This document shows, in pieces, positions 8,501 through 16,979 of a stretch of 37,069 nucleotides of DNA. The position numbers were made by a program, and so were the translations under genes. Origin of the DNA: Spirochaetales bacterium (lineage in GTDB: Bacteria; Spirochaetota; Spirochaetia; Treponematales; Treponemataceae). A model generated the notes under the pieces. That model was not told the origin of the DNA, did not search any database, and saw only the letters and a program-made list of their open reading frames with translations. Numbering within the stretch: position 1 is the stretch's first letter; each line of letters opens with the position of its first letter. The stretch spans positions 1 through 37,069 of the forward strand of contig JAQXNX010000019.1 in assembly GCA_029098225.1 (NCBI GenBank), written 5' to 3'.

Positions 8501-10156
8501 GATGGAATTGCAAATTCTATTGAACAGACAACAAATAAAATGCAGGCAACAATTGAAAATGTTCAACAGCTTCTTGGTAAATTCAAGAATGAAGCAAACG
8601 GAACAATTTCTGAAATAGCTCAAAAATCTGAAGACGGTCTTAAAAAAGAAATTGAACACAGCAAAAATATGCTCCATGAAAATCTTGAAAAAATCCAGAA
8701 GGAAATCATGGAAGACATTGTTACCTTTAAGGAAACAATCCGTTCAGATCAGGAATCAGGTTCTTCTACAATCAGCGCTGCCCTTTCCGAATTTAATTCA
8801 TGGAAGCAGCAAATCAGCAATCAGTTTGATGCTTCTACTTCTGTATTCAAAGAAGACCTTGAACGATTTAAATCTACAACTGAAAGCAAGATAGATACAG
8901 CAGGTCAGGAATTACTGCAGAACATGAATAATTATGAAGCAACAGTTATTCAGCAGCAGCAGGCTTTGAACGAAAAAATTTCTTCTCTGCAAAATCAGAC
9001 AGAAAAGTCTATAAAAGATTATGAAGATCGTTCAGAACAGATTCTAAACCAGTTAGAAAACATGTATGAACAGATGCTTTCTGCAACAGAACAGAAAGTC
9101 CGGGAACAGAATGCCGATGCTTCTGCAAAAATTGAATCGCTCAAAAAAGACATTCAGGCAGCAAATGATGAAAACAAAGCAAATCATTCAAAAATGATTT
9201 TAAAGATGCAGGATGATGCAAACAACATGCAGTCAAGCATAAGTGAACTTTCAAAAGAATTGCAGGAAATTAATACAAATATTGCCATCTATGAAAAAGC
9301 AGAACAGATGAAACGCCGTCTTGATGACAATATCCGCGATTTGAACGATAAGTTTGCAAAGATTGAAGACTACCATGAAACTGCTGATAAAGTTAATGAC
9401 CAGTACAAAATTATTGCAAAAATTAATGAAGATATTTCTAATCAGCTTAATAACTTTGAATCGCAGAAATCTAAGGTTGCTAATCTTGAACAGGACTTCA
9501 AGAGAATGCTCGCATTATCTAATACAATAGATGAAAGAATTCATGCACTGGATTTATCGCGCGATACACTTCAGACAATGCAGGTTCAGGTTAAGGAATT
9601 CAACGATAATATTGAAAAAGTTTCAAAACAATATGAAATCCTAAACCAGAAGGAAGATATTGTAAACCGAATAAGAAACGATGTAGACATGCAGTTTGAC
9701 AGATTAAAGGAACTTGATCAGAAACTTACAAACTGTAACCGCCAGGCAACTTCGCTTCCTATAGAAATCAAAGCCGTTCAGGAAAAGGTTGATAAAATTC
9801 TCCAGAACGACCAGAAGATTTCTAAAGCAGCAGAAAAGATTGAACAGCTTGATTCTATAATTGATGAAACCCAAACAAAAATTGATGCATTAAATTCTGT
9901 TCAGACTGGATTAAAGAAAACTGAACTTGATTTGCAGGGATTGAACCGTGATATTGATAAGAAATATAAGACTCTTCAGCAGATTACACAAAAAGATATT
10001 GCAGCAAATCCTTCAAAAAAAGAACATTCTATTACACCACAGACTACTGAATCGGTGCGCAACTTAAAGCATAATGGCTGGACAATTCCGGAAATTGCAA
10101 AGAGCCTGAATCTTTCTGTTGGAGAAGTTCAATTAATTCTGGATCTTCCGGAGTAA
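5519..10156 (+). CDS. Giant membrane-anchored coiled-coil protein (spirochete-type)
   Basis: 1545 residues. An N-terminal hydrophobic segment (about residues 2-22) is followed by charged sequence and then almost continuous heptad-like, Glu/Lys/Gln-rich coiled coil to about residue 1490. The last 35 residues (around NGWTIPEIAKSLNLSVGEV) look like a small helix-turn-helix. Residues about 675-784 contain five 22-residue tandem units. I believe such proteins are named SpiroCoCo in some spirochete annotations, but this is from memory. A filament-like or scaffold role anchored to the inner membrane is inference; it is not an SMC protein, as no Walker A or ABC signature is present. A GGTGGGG ribosome site precedes the ATG. 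Its 3' end overlaps the convergent ispDF by 24 bp. Confidence 0.85.
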   Translation: MVITISILISLVISLGISIYFSKINKDNNSMEKVRNYANKRQEDLLNLYKEIQGKFNTLISEFNAQQTQANAAIKMLKVQNADFAEKMQTFSQSIASVQDIKSQIDNYAQVLKDLDEMTDNVEENLERLHKESGIIDSLFGKLNKQQQAIELMDKRIPEVSKNFSVHNAEQLKAIGTKLLDEYESYADNLAAEIKTSESNANQALMNIKQEIQNAYNRATVQAENLENTAFEHLSEQAKQRSDIYLKELSEQTKSLQDALEEKISTSHNDIIEKIEQENALYSQKLKELEDSYTQKIEALHDKYNSQLESVSGKNDDLISKITARFEADSEKLDEKYSTQLQNVLSKNTGNYDSLIQKFNSDFEKFSKTYNQAFENATATNNKKINDFNTKFVELHKKLQEEIDSKITDFETTNTQKIDSIISEQTTKLDTFDSENKLRIAKIEEGYNQVYSNEYAQIRSEYVEKFEELKNDYSQQLSSIQNVFGTKISEINSLDEDYKNRIEILREDIENQIRLCNERSANLKDDITTMQDNLESTMNRVSEQAELSVSEAEKSVQEIRIQCDQAQEKAESLSPILEQKIKEIENQLQMAQQVNDEKISKFQTDSEYKIEDARKEAAEKIQNLKEITESNFNNIKESSENQLYALQKLSEEKVHELQTETLTNIEDLKSKSDTQIEEIKMRSENLIKAIEEKSDAQIENLRVESENKIKNIAESSDEQIENLRIKSESKIKNIEESSDEQIENLRIKSEGKIKSIEENSDAQIETFKKQTEEKIRDIQESTENQFELFKAKASEKLDSISTHIMESIKKVIDQSEGKNINILEEVDGQLNAYKKDIEYKLSQIQVSATDIDALEKSLRGAMNEVQNRVLQNFESFADSQKKKHEDFSHSLKDKSVELEKKIEEMNDALDNIKETASGSMTAALEEFEAGFTRKLSDKDSQINQEIADWKDKFDNQLTGITGNYEEARQKVEAQYLNDLQSKVKDLSDKSVEQFDGIANSIEQTTNKMQATIENVQQLLGKFKNEANGTISEIAQKSEDGLKKEIEHSKNMLHENLEKIQKEIMEDIVTFKETIRSDQESGSSTISAALSEFNSWKQQISNQFDASTSVFKEDLERFKSTTESKIDTAGQELLQNMNNYEATVIQQQQALNEKISSLQNQTEKSIKDYEDRSEQILNQLENMYEQMLSATEQKVREQNADASAKIESLKKDIQAANDENKANHSKMILKMQDDANNMQSSISELSKELQEINTNIAIYEKAEQMKRRLDDNIRDLNDKFAKIEDYHETADKVNDQYKIIAKINEDISNQLNNFESQKSKVANLEQDFKRMLALSNTIDERIHALDLSRDTLQTMQVQVKEFNDNIEKVSKQYEILNQKEDIVNRIRNDVDMQFDRLKELDQKLTNCNRQATSLPIEIKAVQEKVDKILQNDQKISKAAEKIEQLDSIIDETQTKIDALNSVQTGLKKTELDLQGLNRDIDKKYKTLQQITQKDIAANPSKKEHSITPQTTESVRNLKHNGWTIPEIAKSLNLSVGEVQLILDLPE
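7541..7870 (+). repeat. Five 66-bp tandem units inside the coiled-coil gene
   Basis: Units start at 7541, 7607, 7673, 7739 and 7805, each 66 bp (22 codons), with a core such as QIENLRIKSESKIKNIEESS. The middle three are closest to each other at DNA level; the outer two have diverged. Twenty-two residues equals two 11-residue (hendecad) turns, consistent with a coiled coil that grew by duplication. Confidence 0.85.
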
Positions 10157-11506
10157 AGCAACAACCTCTGCTTCTACAGCTTCGCTTGTTCCAACCGGCG
10201 GAAGTTTTTCGCCGGTTTTTGCTTTAACAAAAACTTTTTCCGGTTCAATATTCAGAATTTTTGCAATAGAAGAAATTACTTCATTTCTTTTAGGAAGGAA
10301 TTTTGGTTTTTCAAGTTTTACAACACAATCAATATTTTCAATTTCCCACCCATTTGCGCGAATATCCTTCATAACAGTCTGGAGCAAAAAGGCAGAATCA
10401 GCGTCTTTCCATTTTTCATCTTCAGGAGGAAAATATGAACCGATATCTCCAAGGCCCGAAGCACCTAAAACAGCATCTGTAACAGCATGAAGAAGAACAT
10501 CTCCGTCAGAATGGGCCTCTTCTCCTTTCTCAAATTCAAAGTGTACTCCACCAATAATCAGTTTTCGACCTTCGACTAATTTATGTAAATCATAACCAAG
10601 TCCAATTCTAATCATGCTGTTTTCTCCGCACTCCGTACCTTCATGTTTTTTTAAATATGTCAAGTCAGGGCTTGCTTCACTCAAAGCCTTGACTTCTCTA
10701 TTTTTAGAGGTTGTAATAAGCCCTAAATCAGAAGGATAGGTAATCTTTATATTTGACTTTTCACCCTTCACTATTTTTATAGAATCAAAAAATTCTCCCC
10801 AGATTTGTGCATCATCAGTAAATTCAGAAAGTTTTTGAATTCCATCTCTTTCAATTATTTTCTGATAGGCAGAAAAAAGCTTTCCATAATAAAAGCCCTG
10901 TGGAGTCTGAACAGCACGAAGATTTTTTCTTACAGGATGAGAAATTATATAATCATTATCATCTACAACCTTAAACGTATCTGTCGGTTCAATACCAGGA
11001 ATTGCAGCGCCGGATTCCAGAGCTGCTTCTATTACGCGTTTTATTTCTTCTTCAGTTACAAAAGGTCTTGCTCCGTCATGTATAAGAACAAGCTCCTTTT
11101 CAATTAAATTTGAAACTTCCCGACTATTTGCATTAACTTCGTGATTATCAGAATTTATTCTGGAGCGCAAAAAATTTAATGCATTATATACAGATTCCTG
11201 ACGGCTTGAACCGCCTTCTACAATATTAAAATTTACTTTAGAAAGCAGCTGTTCAGCTTTTTTATCCTGAAAAATGATATTCTTCATTTCTTCAGTTTTC
11301 CCGACAGGCGAAGTGACAACTAAATTTTTAATCTGGAAATTTTCATTAAGAAGAGTGTCGTAAAGAGACAAAAAAGTTTTTATGCTGCCGGAAAGAACTG
11401 TTCCTCCGTTGTAACATAAAAACTCTTTTTTACGGTTGCCGCCAAAACGCGTAGAAGCTCCGGCAGCAGTAATAATAATAGAAATATTAGAATGAATCTT
11501 CTTCAT
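10133..11506 (-). CDS. ispDF: Bifunctional IspD-IspF (MEP pathway)
   Basis: Fusion of 2-C-methyl-D-erythritol 4-phosphate cytidylyltransferase (IspD) and 2,4-cyclodiphosphate synthase (IspF), two steps of non-mevalonate isoprenoid synthesis. From the ATG at 11506 it has 457 residues. IspD, about 1-230, shows the CTP-binding ITAAGASTRFGG with following lysines, and LIHDGARPF. IspF, about 298-457, shows the metal ligands in GYDLHKL and AHSDGDVLLHA, and the C-terminal KAKTGEKL. A longer reading frame up to 11596 exists, but its extra 30 residues are the acidic carD tail read in another frame. The start lies inside the carD 3' end (20-bp overlap), so translation is probably coupled. Confidence 0.93.
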   Translation of the reverse strand: MKKIHSNISIIITAAGASTRFGGNRKKEFLCYNGGTVLSGSIKTFLSLYDTLLNENFQIKNLVVTSPVGKTEEMKNIIFQDKKAEQLLSKVNFNIVEGGSSRQESVYNALNFLRSRINSDNHEVNANSREVSNLIEKELVLIHDGARPFVTEEEIKRVIEAALESGAAIPGIEPTDTFKVVDDNDYIISHPVRKNLRAVQTPQGFYYGKLFSAYQKIIERDGIQKLSEFTDDAQIWGEFFDSIKIVKGEKSNIKITYPSDLGLITTSKNREVKALSEASPDLTYLKKHEGTECGENSMIRIGLGYDLHKLVEGRKLIIGGVHFEFEKGEEAHSDGDVLLHAVTDAVLGASGLGDIGSYFPPEDEKWKDADSAFLLQTVMKDIRANGWEIENIDCVVKLEKPKFLPKRNEVISSIAKILNIEPEKVFVKAKTGEKLPPVGTSEAVEAEVVALLRKIQN

Positions 11507-12149
11507 CATCTTCGAAATCATCATCAGAATCCATTTCATCATTTGCAGAATCATTGTCATCTGAATCGTCTGAATTATCAGAAGAAGACATATCATCCAT
11601 TAAATCATCATCTTCATCATCATCAATTGGAAGATGCTGTTTAATTTTTGGAGTTGATCCAGGCGGTTCAAGTTTTGTGTGAATCTCCTGTTCAATTTCT
11701 TTTGCAGGTTTTCCCAATGCAAATGATATCTCATCTTCAAGAAGTTTTTTTGCAGAATCATAAAGCTTACGTTCCAGAATTGGAAGTTCCTTTACCTTAC
11801 TGCGGTTATAAAGACATCTTACAATAGTTGCTATATCTTTTACTGTACCTTTTTTTAATAAATCAAGATTCATCTGATATCTTAATTTCCAGTCTGATGT
11901 AATTGGCTCAAAATCTGCAGCAAGTAATTCTAAAGCTTCTTTTGCTTCCTTTGCAGAAACTATCTGGCGAATACCTAATTCTTCTGCCTTTTCTACAGGA
12001 ACCATTACAATCATATCTGAAGCTTCAATATAAATTTTGTAATAAAGAATTTTCGAATCTTTAAATTTTTTTTCAAAGATTTCTGTTACGACACCAACAC
12101 CCTGACTTGGGTAAACAATTTTCTGGTCAACCTTAAATTTTGTATCCAT
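11487..12149 (-). CDS. carD: CarD-family RNA polymerase-binding transcription factor
   Basis: 220 residues. The N-terminal RNA-polymerase-interacting domain (KFKVDQKIVYPSQGVGVVTEI, like the TRCF/Mfd RID) is followed by the helical DNA-binding domain. CarD stabilises the open complex at promoters, notably rRNA promoters, in mycobacteria. The last 45 or so residues are an extremely acidic Asp/Glu/Ser tail, not part of the standard CarD fold. I start it at 12149, not at the in-frame ATG at 12161, because that upstream ATG lies within and next to the -10 TATAAT. The arrangement carD then ispDF is, from memory, also seen in other treponemes. Confidence 0.9.
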   Translation of the reverse strand: MDTKFKVDQKIVYPSQGVGVVTEIFEKKFKDSKILYYKIYIEASDMIVMVPVEKAEELGIRQIVSAKEAKEALELLAADFEPITSDWKLRYQMNLDLLKKGTVKDIATIVRCLYNRSKVKELPILERKLYDSAKKLLEDEISFALGKPAKEIEQEIHTKLEPPGSTPKIKQHLPIDDDEDDDLMDDMSSSDNSDDSDDNDSANDEMDSDDDFEDDEEDSF

Positions 12150-12159
12150 ATATCTATCC

Positions 12160-12188
12160 ATTATAACATAAAATGCTAAGCTTGTAAA
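12160..12188 (-). promoter_or_regulatory. carD-ispDF promoter
   Basis: Minus strand TTTACA (12188-12183), 17-bp spacer, perfect TATAAT (12165-12160). The ATG at 12149 is 10 nt downstream, leaving a 5' UTR of only about 3-4 nt and no room for a Shine-Dalgarno. Confidence 0.75.
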
Positions 12189-12211
12189 AGTACCGTAAAA
12201 ATCATCTATAG

Positions 12212-14236
12212 TTAAAATCTTGTTGCTTTACCCGATTTCTTATATGCAGCAGCACTGTTTTTGCCGTTCTTTCTTGAAGAAGAACGTTCTGTCTGCACAT
12301 GAGGATTTATTTTTTCCTTACCCGATTTTCTTTCAATTCCAGCTTTCTTTCTGCCGCTGATTTTTTTGTCACTGAATTTTCTTTCGCCGGAATTTTTCTC
12401 TCCAAAGTTTTCAGAACTGCTTTTTCTTCTTCTTGAACCCCGCCCCTCTTCTTTTACATCAAAATGCATATGAGGAAGCTTATGATTTTCTTTTGATAAT
12501 TCAACAGCTTTTTTTGCAGAAGCAACAGGAAGACTAAGCAAAGAAAATTGCTGTGCAACATCAATATCATCAACCATGCGTCCAGGAATATGCAGAAGCT
12601 TACTAAAATAATCTGCAATTTCTTTTGCCCTGTATCCATCTTTTTTTCCAAGCGAAACATAAATTCTAGACTGATCACCGCGAGGAGCAATTGATTTTGT
12701 ATTAATTTTTCCATAATGCTTAGAAGAAAGCTGATTTCCATACATTACAGAAAGTACTCCTGCAAGAACCTGAGACGGATCCTGATTATCGCAAAGCTTT
12801 TGAGCCATTTCTTCAAATTCTTTTGTTACAAGCTTTTCGCGAATTTTAAATTTTGGAGTTGTTGAAGAATTTTCTGTTAACAAATCGGTAACTTCAACAG
12901 GTTCATTTTCCGGATTTTCAATTATTCCTTCATTAGCATTTTTTTCTTCTACAAAAAGTTTTTTCTTTAAATCATTAAATACTCTTTCATTTTTTGCAGC
13001 CAGAACTTCTGAAACTTCCGGAATTTTTCCTTCTACAAAATCACTTTTTGTAGCCTTCTTAATATTTTTAGATAAAAATCCAAGCTTTCTTCGCTCTTCC
13101 GGTCTTACAAAAGTAATTGCAATTCCTTCTGTTCCTGCACGACCAGTTCGTCCAATACGATGCACATATGTTGCTGTATCAAAAGGAAGTGAATAATTAA
13201 CTACATGACTTAAGCCGCTTATATCAATTCCACGAGCCGCAACATCTGTTGCAACAAGAATTCTTGTTTTCTTTAAACGGAATCGCTCAAGAACCTTTTC
13301 ACGCTGATTCTGCATAATATCGCCATGAAGAGCAGCTGCCTCGTAACCTTTCATATCAAGTTCACGAGTAACACGATCTGCATCAGATTTTGTCATTGTA
13401 AAAACAAGACCATAAAAATCTGGAGAAATATCAATAAGGCGGACCAGCGCTTCTATTTTTTCACTTTCCTTTACAACCCAATATTTCTGATCAATTAATA
13501 AGGCTTCGTCGATAACTTTTTCTTCCTCAATGATATCGTATTCGCCCATAAAATCGCCGGCAATCTTAAGAATTGGAGCCGGCATTGTCGCACTGAACAA
13601 AAGAATCCGGCAATCAGGATTAGCATGACGGAAAATTTCTTCAATATCGTCAATAAAACCCATATCAAGCATTTCATCGCCTTCATCAAGGATAAAATAT
13701 TTGAGCTTACTTAAATCCAGAGTCTTACGTTCTATATGATCCTTAATTCGCCCGGGAGTTCCTACAACAACTTCGCTTCCGCGCTTTAAATCTTTAATTT
13801 GAGTTGTATAAGAGGCTCCTCCATAAAGCACAGTTGTTCTTGGATATTCATTAGTAGCAAAAGACTGCATTTCTGTTTTTGTCTGCATTGCAAGCTCACG
13901 GGTAGGTTCAAGAATTAATGCTTCTACATGGTCTGATTTTCCGCGAATATTCTGAATTATTGGAAGTCCAAACGCAGCTGTTTTTCCAGTTCCTGTTCGC
14001 GCTCTTGCAATAAGATTTGTATCACCTGTAAGCAGTCGTGGAATAGCCAGAACCTGAATAGGAGATGGCGTTGTAAAACCCTTTTTAGCTACTGCTTTTA
14101 ACGTATATTCATCTAAGCCTAAATCTTCAAAAGTTACTGTATCCGAATTGTCGCTTTCAATTTTCTCTTCTGTTAATTCATTCTCAATTAAATTTTCTGC
14201 AGGGATTTCGTTGATTTCTTGATTTTCTTCGATCAT
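12212..14236 (-). CDS. DEAD-box-type RNA helicase with DbpA-like RNA-binding domain
   Basis: 674 residues. ATP-dependent RNA helicase of the CsdA/DbpA group, for ribosome assembly or cold-induced RNA unwinding. Q motif near TFEDLG and PSPIQ, motif I RTGTGKT (81-87), Ia PTRELAMQ, Ib GTPGR, motif III SAT, motif VI HRIGRTGRAG. Motif II, normally DEAD, is D184-E-G-D187: the catalytic Asp-Glu are kept but the alanine is glycine. A DbpA-type RNA-binding domain lies at about 505-590, then a basic, low-complexity tail rich in Lys, Arg and Ser to the end. AAAGAGA precedes the ATG. No clear own promoter is seen; it lies directly downstream of the tRNA-Leu terminator on the same strand. Confidence 0.92.
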   Translation of the reverse strand: MIEENQEINEIPAENLIENELTEEKIESDNSDTVTFEDLGLDEYTLKAVAKKGFTTPSPIQVLAIPRLLTGDTNLIARARTGTGKTAAFGLPIIQNIRGKSDHVEALILEPTRELAMQTKTEMQSFATNEYPRTTVLYGGASYTTQIKDLKRGSEVVVGTPGRIKDHIERKTLDLSKLKYFILDEGDEMLDMGFIDDIEEIFRHANPDCRILLFSATMPAPILKIAGDFMGEYDIIEEEKVIDEALLIDQKYWVVKESEKIEALVRLIDISPDFYGLVFTMTKSDADRVTRELDMKGYEAAALHGDIMQNQREKVLERFRLKKTRILVATDVAARGIDISGLSHVVNYSLPFDTATYVHRIGRTGRAGTEGIAITFVRPEERRKLGFLSKNIKKATKSDFVEGKIPEVSEVLAAKNERVFNDLKKKLFVEEKNANEGIIENPENEPVEVTDLLTENSSTTPKFKIREKLVTKEFEEMAQKLCDNQDPSQVLAGVLSVMYGNQLSSKHYGKINTKSIAPRGDQSRIYVSLGKKDGYRAKEIADYFSKLLHIPGRMVDDIDVAQQFSLLSLPVASAKKAVELSKENHKLPHMHFDVKEEGRGSRRRKSSSENFGEKNSGERKFSDKKISGRKKAGIERKSGKEKINPHVQTERSSSRKNGKNSAAAYKKSGKATRF

Positions 14237-14262
14237 AAATTCTCTTTAATACATTGATATGC

Positions 14263-14316
14263 TTTTTTGCGTCGCAAAAAGTACTCAAAAAAAAAGACTG
14301 TCATCGCTGACAGCCT
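14263..14316 (-). terminator. tRNA-Leu terminator followed by a T-GC-GC-A palindrome
   Basis: On the minus strand the stem CTGTCA/TGACAG (14313-14308 and 14303-14298, loop GCGA) is followed by nine T residues (14295-14287), as in a Rho-independent terminator. Next comes GAGTAC and a small palindrome of T5GC and GCA6 around GAC. The same T/GC/A palindrome, GT-CTC spacer, nine-base A run and GACTG recur at 26993-27033. Confidence 0.75.
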
Positions 14317-14319
14317 CTA

Positions 14320-14401
<82 letters not shown>

Positions 14402-14415
14402 GGAATGTGAGATTT

Positions 14416-14444
14416 AATATATCAAGATTGACGTTTTATGTCAA
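14416..14444 (-). promoter_or_regulatory. tRNA-Leu promoter
   Basis: Minus strand perfect TTGACA (14444-14439), 17-bp spacer, TATATT (14421-14416), ending about 14 nt before the tRNA 5' end. Confidence 0.8.
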
Positions 14445-14647
14445 CACAGGAATGCTAAAATCTAATTTTTTTTTATTACAAAAATAAAAAGATGCAAAAA
14501 ATAATGTTAGTAACGTTAAAGAATACAATATAAGCATACAGGCTGATCCAAATTTTAATTATCCAACTGAGTAAACCTAAATGTGTAGAAATACCTAATT
14601 TATCAATTTTTTTTGTGTTCCAGCATCTGGCATTTAAAATCCGGCGC

Positions 14648-16702
14648 CTAGCCTAAACCACCAACTTTAAGCTGGAAGTGGCTGAACTCCATTGAGAAGC
14701 TTGCACGGCCCTGGGTTGCTGAACGCAGGTTTGTTGTAAAGCCGAACATGTTTGCCATTGGAGCCTGGGCGTGAATGATTTCACCGGTTGTCTTGCTGTC
14801 CTGCCCCATAATGTTTCCACCGCGCTGGCTGAGCTGGCTGGAAGCAGGTCCAACAAATTCCTTAGGACAGGAAATATCAACATTCATAACAGGCTCTAAG
14901 ATTACCGGGTTTGCTGCGTTACATGCCTTGTCAAAAACCTGTGCGGCGCAGGCCTCGAAGGCAAAAGTACTGGAAGTGAGTTCATCATATTTAATTGCCG
15001 TAACCTTAACGCCAACGTCTGTACAAGGGTAACCATATTTAATTCCAGAATTAAGGGCAGACATAAAGCCGCTCTTAATTGACTCAATGATTTCATCCGG
15101 GATTTCAGTATGACGGCAGGTAATTTCAAAGCTGTTTCCGCTCCCCTGCTCTCTCTGTTCAACTGTAATTGTGAGTCCTGCTGTGTTTTCTTTTCCGGCA
15201 AGTACACGGCTGAATTCTTCTGTGGTCTCGGCAGTACCCGAAACACTCTCGCGGTAAGTTACCTGAGGAGCACCAACATTACACTTTACGCCAAAGTCGT
15301 CGCGCATACGGGTAACAAGAACATCCAGATGGAGCTCGCCCATACCGCTGATAATCAGCTGACCAGTTTCTGCATCTTCGTGACTTGTGAAGGTCGGGTC
15401 TTCGCGACTCAAAATCTCGAGAGTTTCGTTCATCTTGTCCTTTTCGCTCATGCTTTCCGGCTCAAGGGCTACAGAAATTACCGGCTGAGGGAACTTAGGC
15501 TGTTCGAGAAGGATTGGAAAAGCCTCAGTACCAATTGAGTCTCCAGTCTGAGCAAGCTTAAGACCGATAAATACGGCAATATCACCTGCAGAAACTGAAT
15601 CGCAAGGCTCGCTCTTATTTGCGTGCATACGAAGGATACGGTTTACACGCTCTCGTTTTTTCTTATTAATATTGAAGATTTGAGTTCCGGCCTGGATTTT
15701 TCCAGAATACATGCGGACATAACACAAAGGTCCCATTTCGCGGTCATACTGAATCTTAAATACAAGACCAAGAGGCATTTTTGCTGCGTCTGTCGGAACA
15801 TCAACACTTTCTTCTTCATCCTTTTTAATTCTGATTCCCTTTGCAGGAGGAATATCCAGAGGAGATGGAAGATAATCAATTACAGCGTCAATTAAAGGCT
15901 GAACACCCTGATTGTGGCGGGCAGAACCCATTACAAATGGTACAAAGGCACGGCTGATTGTTCCGGCACGGATAGCCTTTTTAAGCTGGTCTACAGTAAT
16001 TTCGCCGCCTTCAAGATAGATTTCCATAAGGGCGTCGTCGCTGCCGGCAACAGTTTCAACAAGCTTTTCACGCCATTCCTGAGCCTGAGCCAGACGAGAA
16101 GAATCAACATCAGTTACATCAAAGGTTTCGCCTTCATCATCCTCGTGCCAGCGGATTTCTTTCATATTAAGAAGGTCAATTACGCCTTCAAAGTCCTGAC
16201 CTTCGCCGATTGGAATCTGCAAAGCCAGAGTTTCAACTCCAAATTTTTCGGCAACGTCTGCCATTGAACCAAAAAAGTCTGCACCAATACGGTCCATCTT
16301 GTTCATAAAGCAAAGGCGTGGAACGGCAAACTCATCTGCCTGCTTCCATACGGTTTCTGTCTGTGGCTGAACTCCGTCTACGGCACAGATAACTGCAACC
16401 GCGCCGTCGAGTACGCGCAAAGAACGCTCTACTTCGGCAGTAAAATCTACGTGGCCCGGAGTATCAATAATATTTATCTGATGGTCTTTCCAGTAAGTTG
16501 TTGTGGCAGCAGAACAGATTGTAATTCCGCGCTCCTGCTCCTGAGCCATCCAGTCCATAGTAGCCTGGCCGTCGTCAATTTCACCAATCTTATGAATTTT
16601 ACCTGTATAATAGAGGATTCTTTCTGTTGTTGTGGTTTTTCCAGCATCAATATGCGCCATAATTCCGATATTGCGCATTTTTTCCAAACTGTTAGCAGCC
16701 AT
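14648..16702 (-). CDS. fusA: Translation elongation factor G
   Basis: 684 residues from the ATG at 16702. GTPase that drives ribosomal translocation. G1 is AHIDAGKT (16-23), G2 RGITI (58-62), G3 DTPGH (80-84), G4 NKMD (134-137); the C-terminal half carries domains II to V with the usual length. I reject the longer frame from 16801 because the 33 added residues are not EF-G-like, cover the promoter, and GGAGC lies just before the ATG at 16702. It stands alone, away from rpsL/rpsG/tuf. Spirochetes often have more than one EF-G, so whether this is the main or a second copy cannot be settled here. Codon choice is more G/C-rich than neighbours, as expected for strong expression. Confidence 0.93.
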   Translation of the reverse strand: MAANSLEKMRNIGIMAHIDAGKTTTTERILYYTGKIHKIGEIDDGQATMDWMAQEQERGITICSAATTTYWKDHQINIIDTPGHVDFTAEVERSLRVLDGAVAVICAVDGVQPQTETVWKQADEFAVPRLCFMNKMDRIGADFFGSMADVAEKFGVETLALQIPIGEGQDFEGVIDLLNMKEIRWHEDDEGETFDVTDVDSSRLAQAQEWREKLVETVAGSDDALMEIYLEGGEITVDQLKKAIRAGTISRAFVPFVMGSARHNQGVQPLIDAVIDYLPSPLDIPPAKGIRIKKDEEESVDVPTDAAKMPLGLVFKIQYDREMGPLCYVRMYSGKIQAGTQIFNINKKKRERVNRILRMHANKSEPCDSVSAGDIAVFIGLKLAQTGDSIGTEAFPILLEQPKFPQPVISVALEPESMSEKDKMNETLEILSREDPTFTSHEDAETGQLIISGMGELHLDVLVTRMRDDFGVKCNVGAPQVTYRESVSGTAETTEEFSRVLAGKENTAGLTITVEQREQGSGNSFEITCRHTEIPDEIIESIKSGFMSALNSGIKYGYPCTDVGVKVTAIKYDELTSSTFAFEACAAQVFDKACNAANPVILEPVMNVDISCPKEFVGPASSQLSQRGGNIMGQDSKTTGEIIHAQAPMANMFGFTTNLRSATQGRASFSMEFSHFQLKVGGLG

Positions 16703-16735
16703 TTTGCTCCGCCTGTAAAATGAGAATATTACGAT

Positions 16736-16764
16736 ATTATAATGATTTTCAAAAGGTTTGAAAA
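16736..16764 (-). promoter_or_regulatory. fusA promoter
   Basis: Minus strand TTTTCA (16764-16759), 17 bp, TATAAT (16741-16736), giving a 5' UTR of about 27 nt that contains the GGAGC ribosome site. This conventional layout contrasts with the leaderless ones nearby. Confidence 0.65.
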
Positions 16765-16962
16765 CTATAGGAGCAAGGGTTCTGATTTCGCGAAGGTTCA
16801 TTTTCGTTTACCGGAGTAAAATCAGGTTCTTTGCGTGAGCGCTTTTTTATTTTTTAAATATTTTGTGGTAACATTTTATTAGCGCGTATGTTGTATATAT
16901 AAACAGAAAATGATATCTTTAATCACTTTCAAATTCATAAAATAAATTATCCGCAAACCGGT

Positions 16963-16968
16963 TATAAT
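16963..16968 (+). promoter_or_regulatory. -10 box of the 16980 lipoprotein gene
   Basis: Perfect TATAAT 11 nt before the ATG; no convincing -35 at the right distance. The predicted transcript would start within the AGAGGA that precedes the ATG. Confidence 0.45.
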
Positions 16969-16979
16969 AAGAGGAAAAT

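Noticed and set aside
7489..8677. Several minus-strand ORFs of 60-100 codons opposite the coiled-coil gene
   Set aside because: They are antisense shadows of a long Glu/Lys-rich frame, rich in Phe, Ile and Ser because they mirror GAA and AAA codons; none has a ribosome site or a known motif.
11507..11596. N-terminal extension of ispDF
   Set aside because: The 30 added residues are the acidic carD tail read in another frame (mostly Met, Ile and Leu) and are not IspD-like. The ATG at 11506 gives the normal N-terminus.
14476..14647. Stop-free minus-strand stretch of over 50 codons with hydrophobic residues after fusA
   Set aside because: It has no ATG, GTG or TTG with a ribosome site in frame, and T-rich DNA gives hydrophobic codons by chance. 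It also runs towards the tRNA promoter.
16703..16801. N-terminal extension of EF-G
   Set aside because: It contains the TATAAT promoter and non-conserved residues, while GGAGC and ATG 16702 give the normal start.
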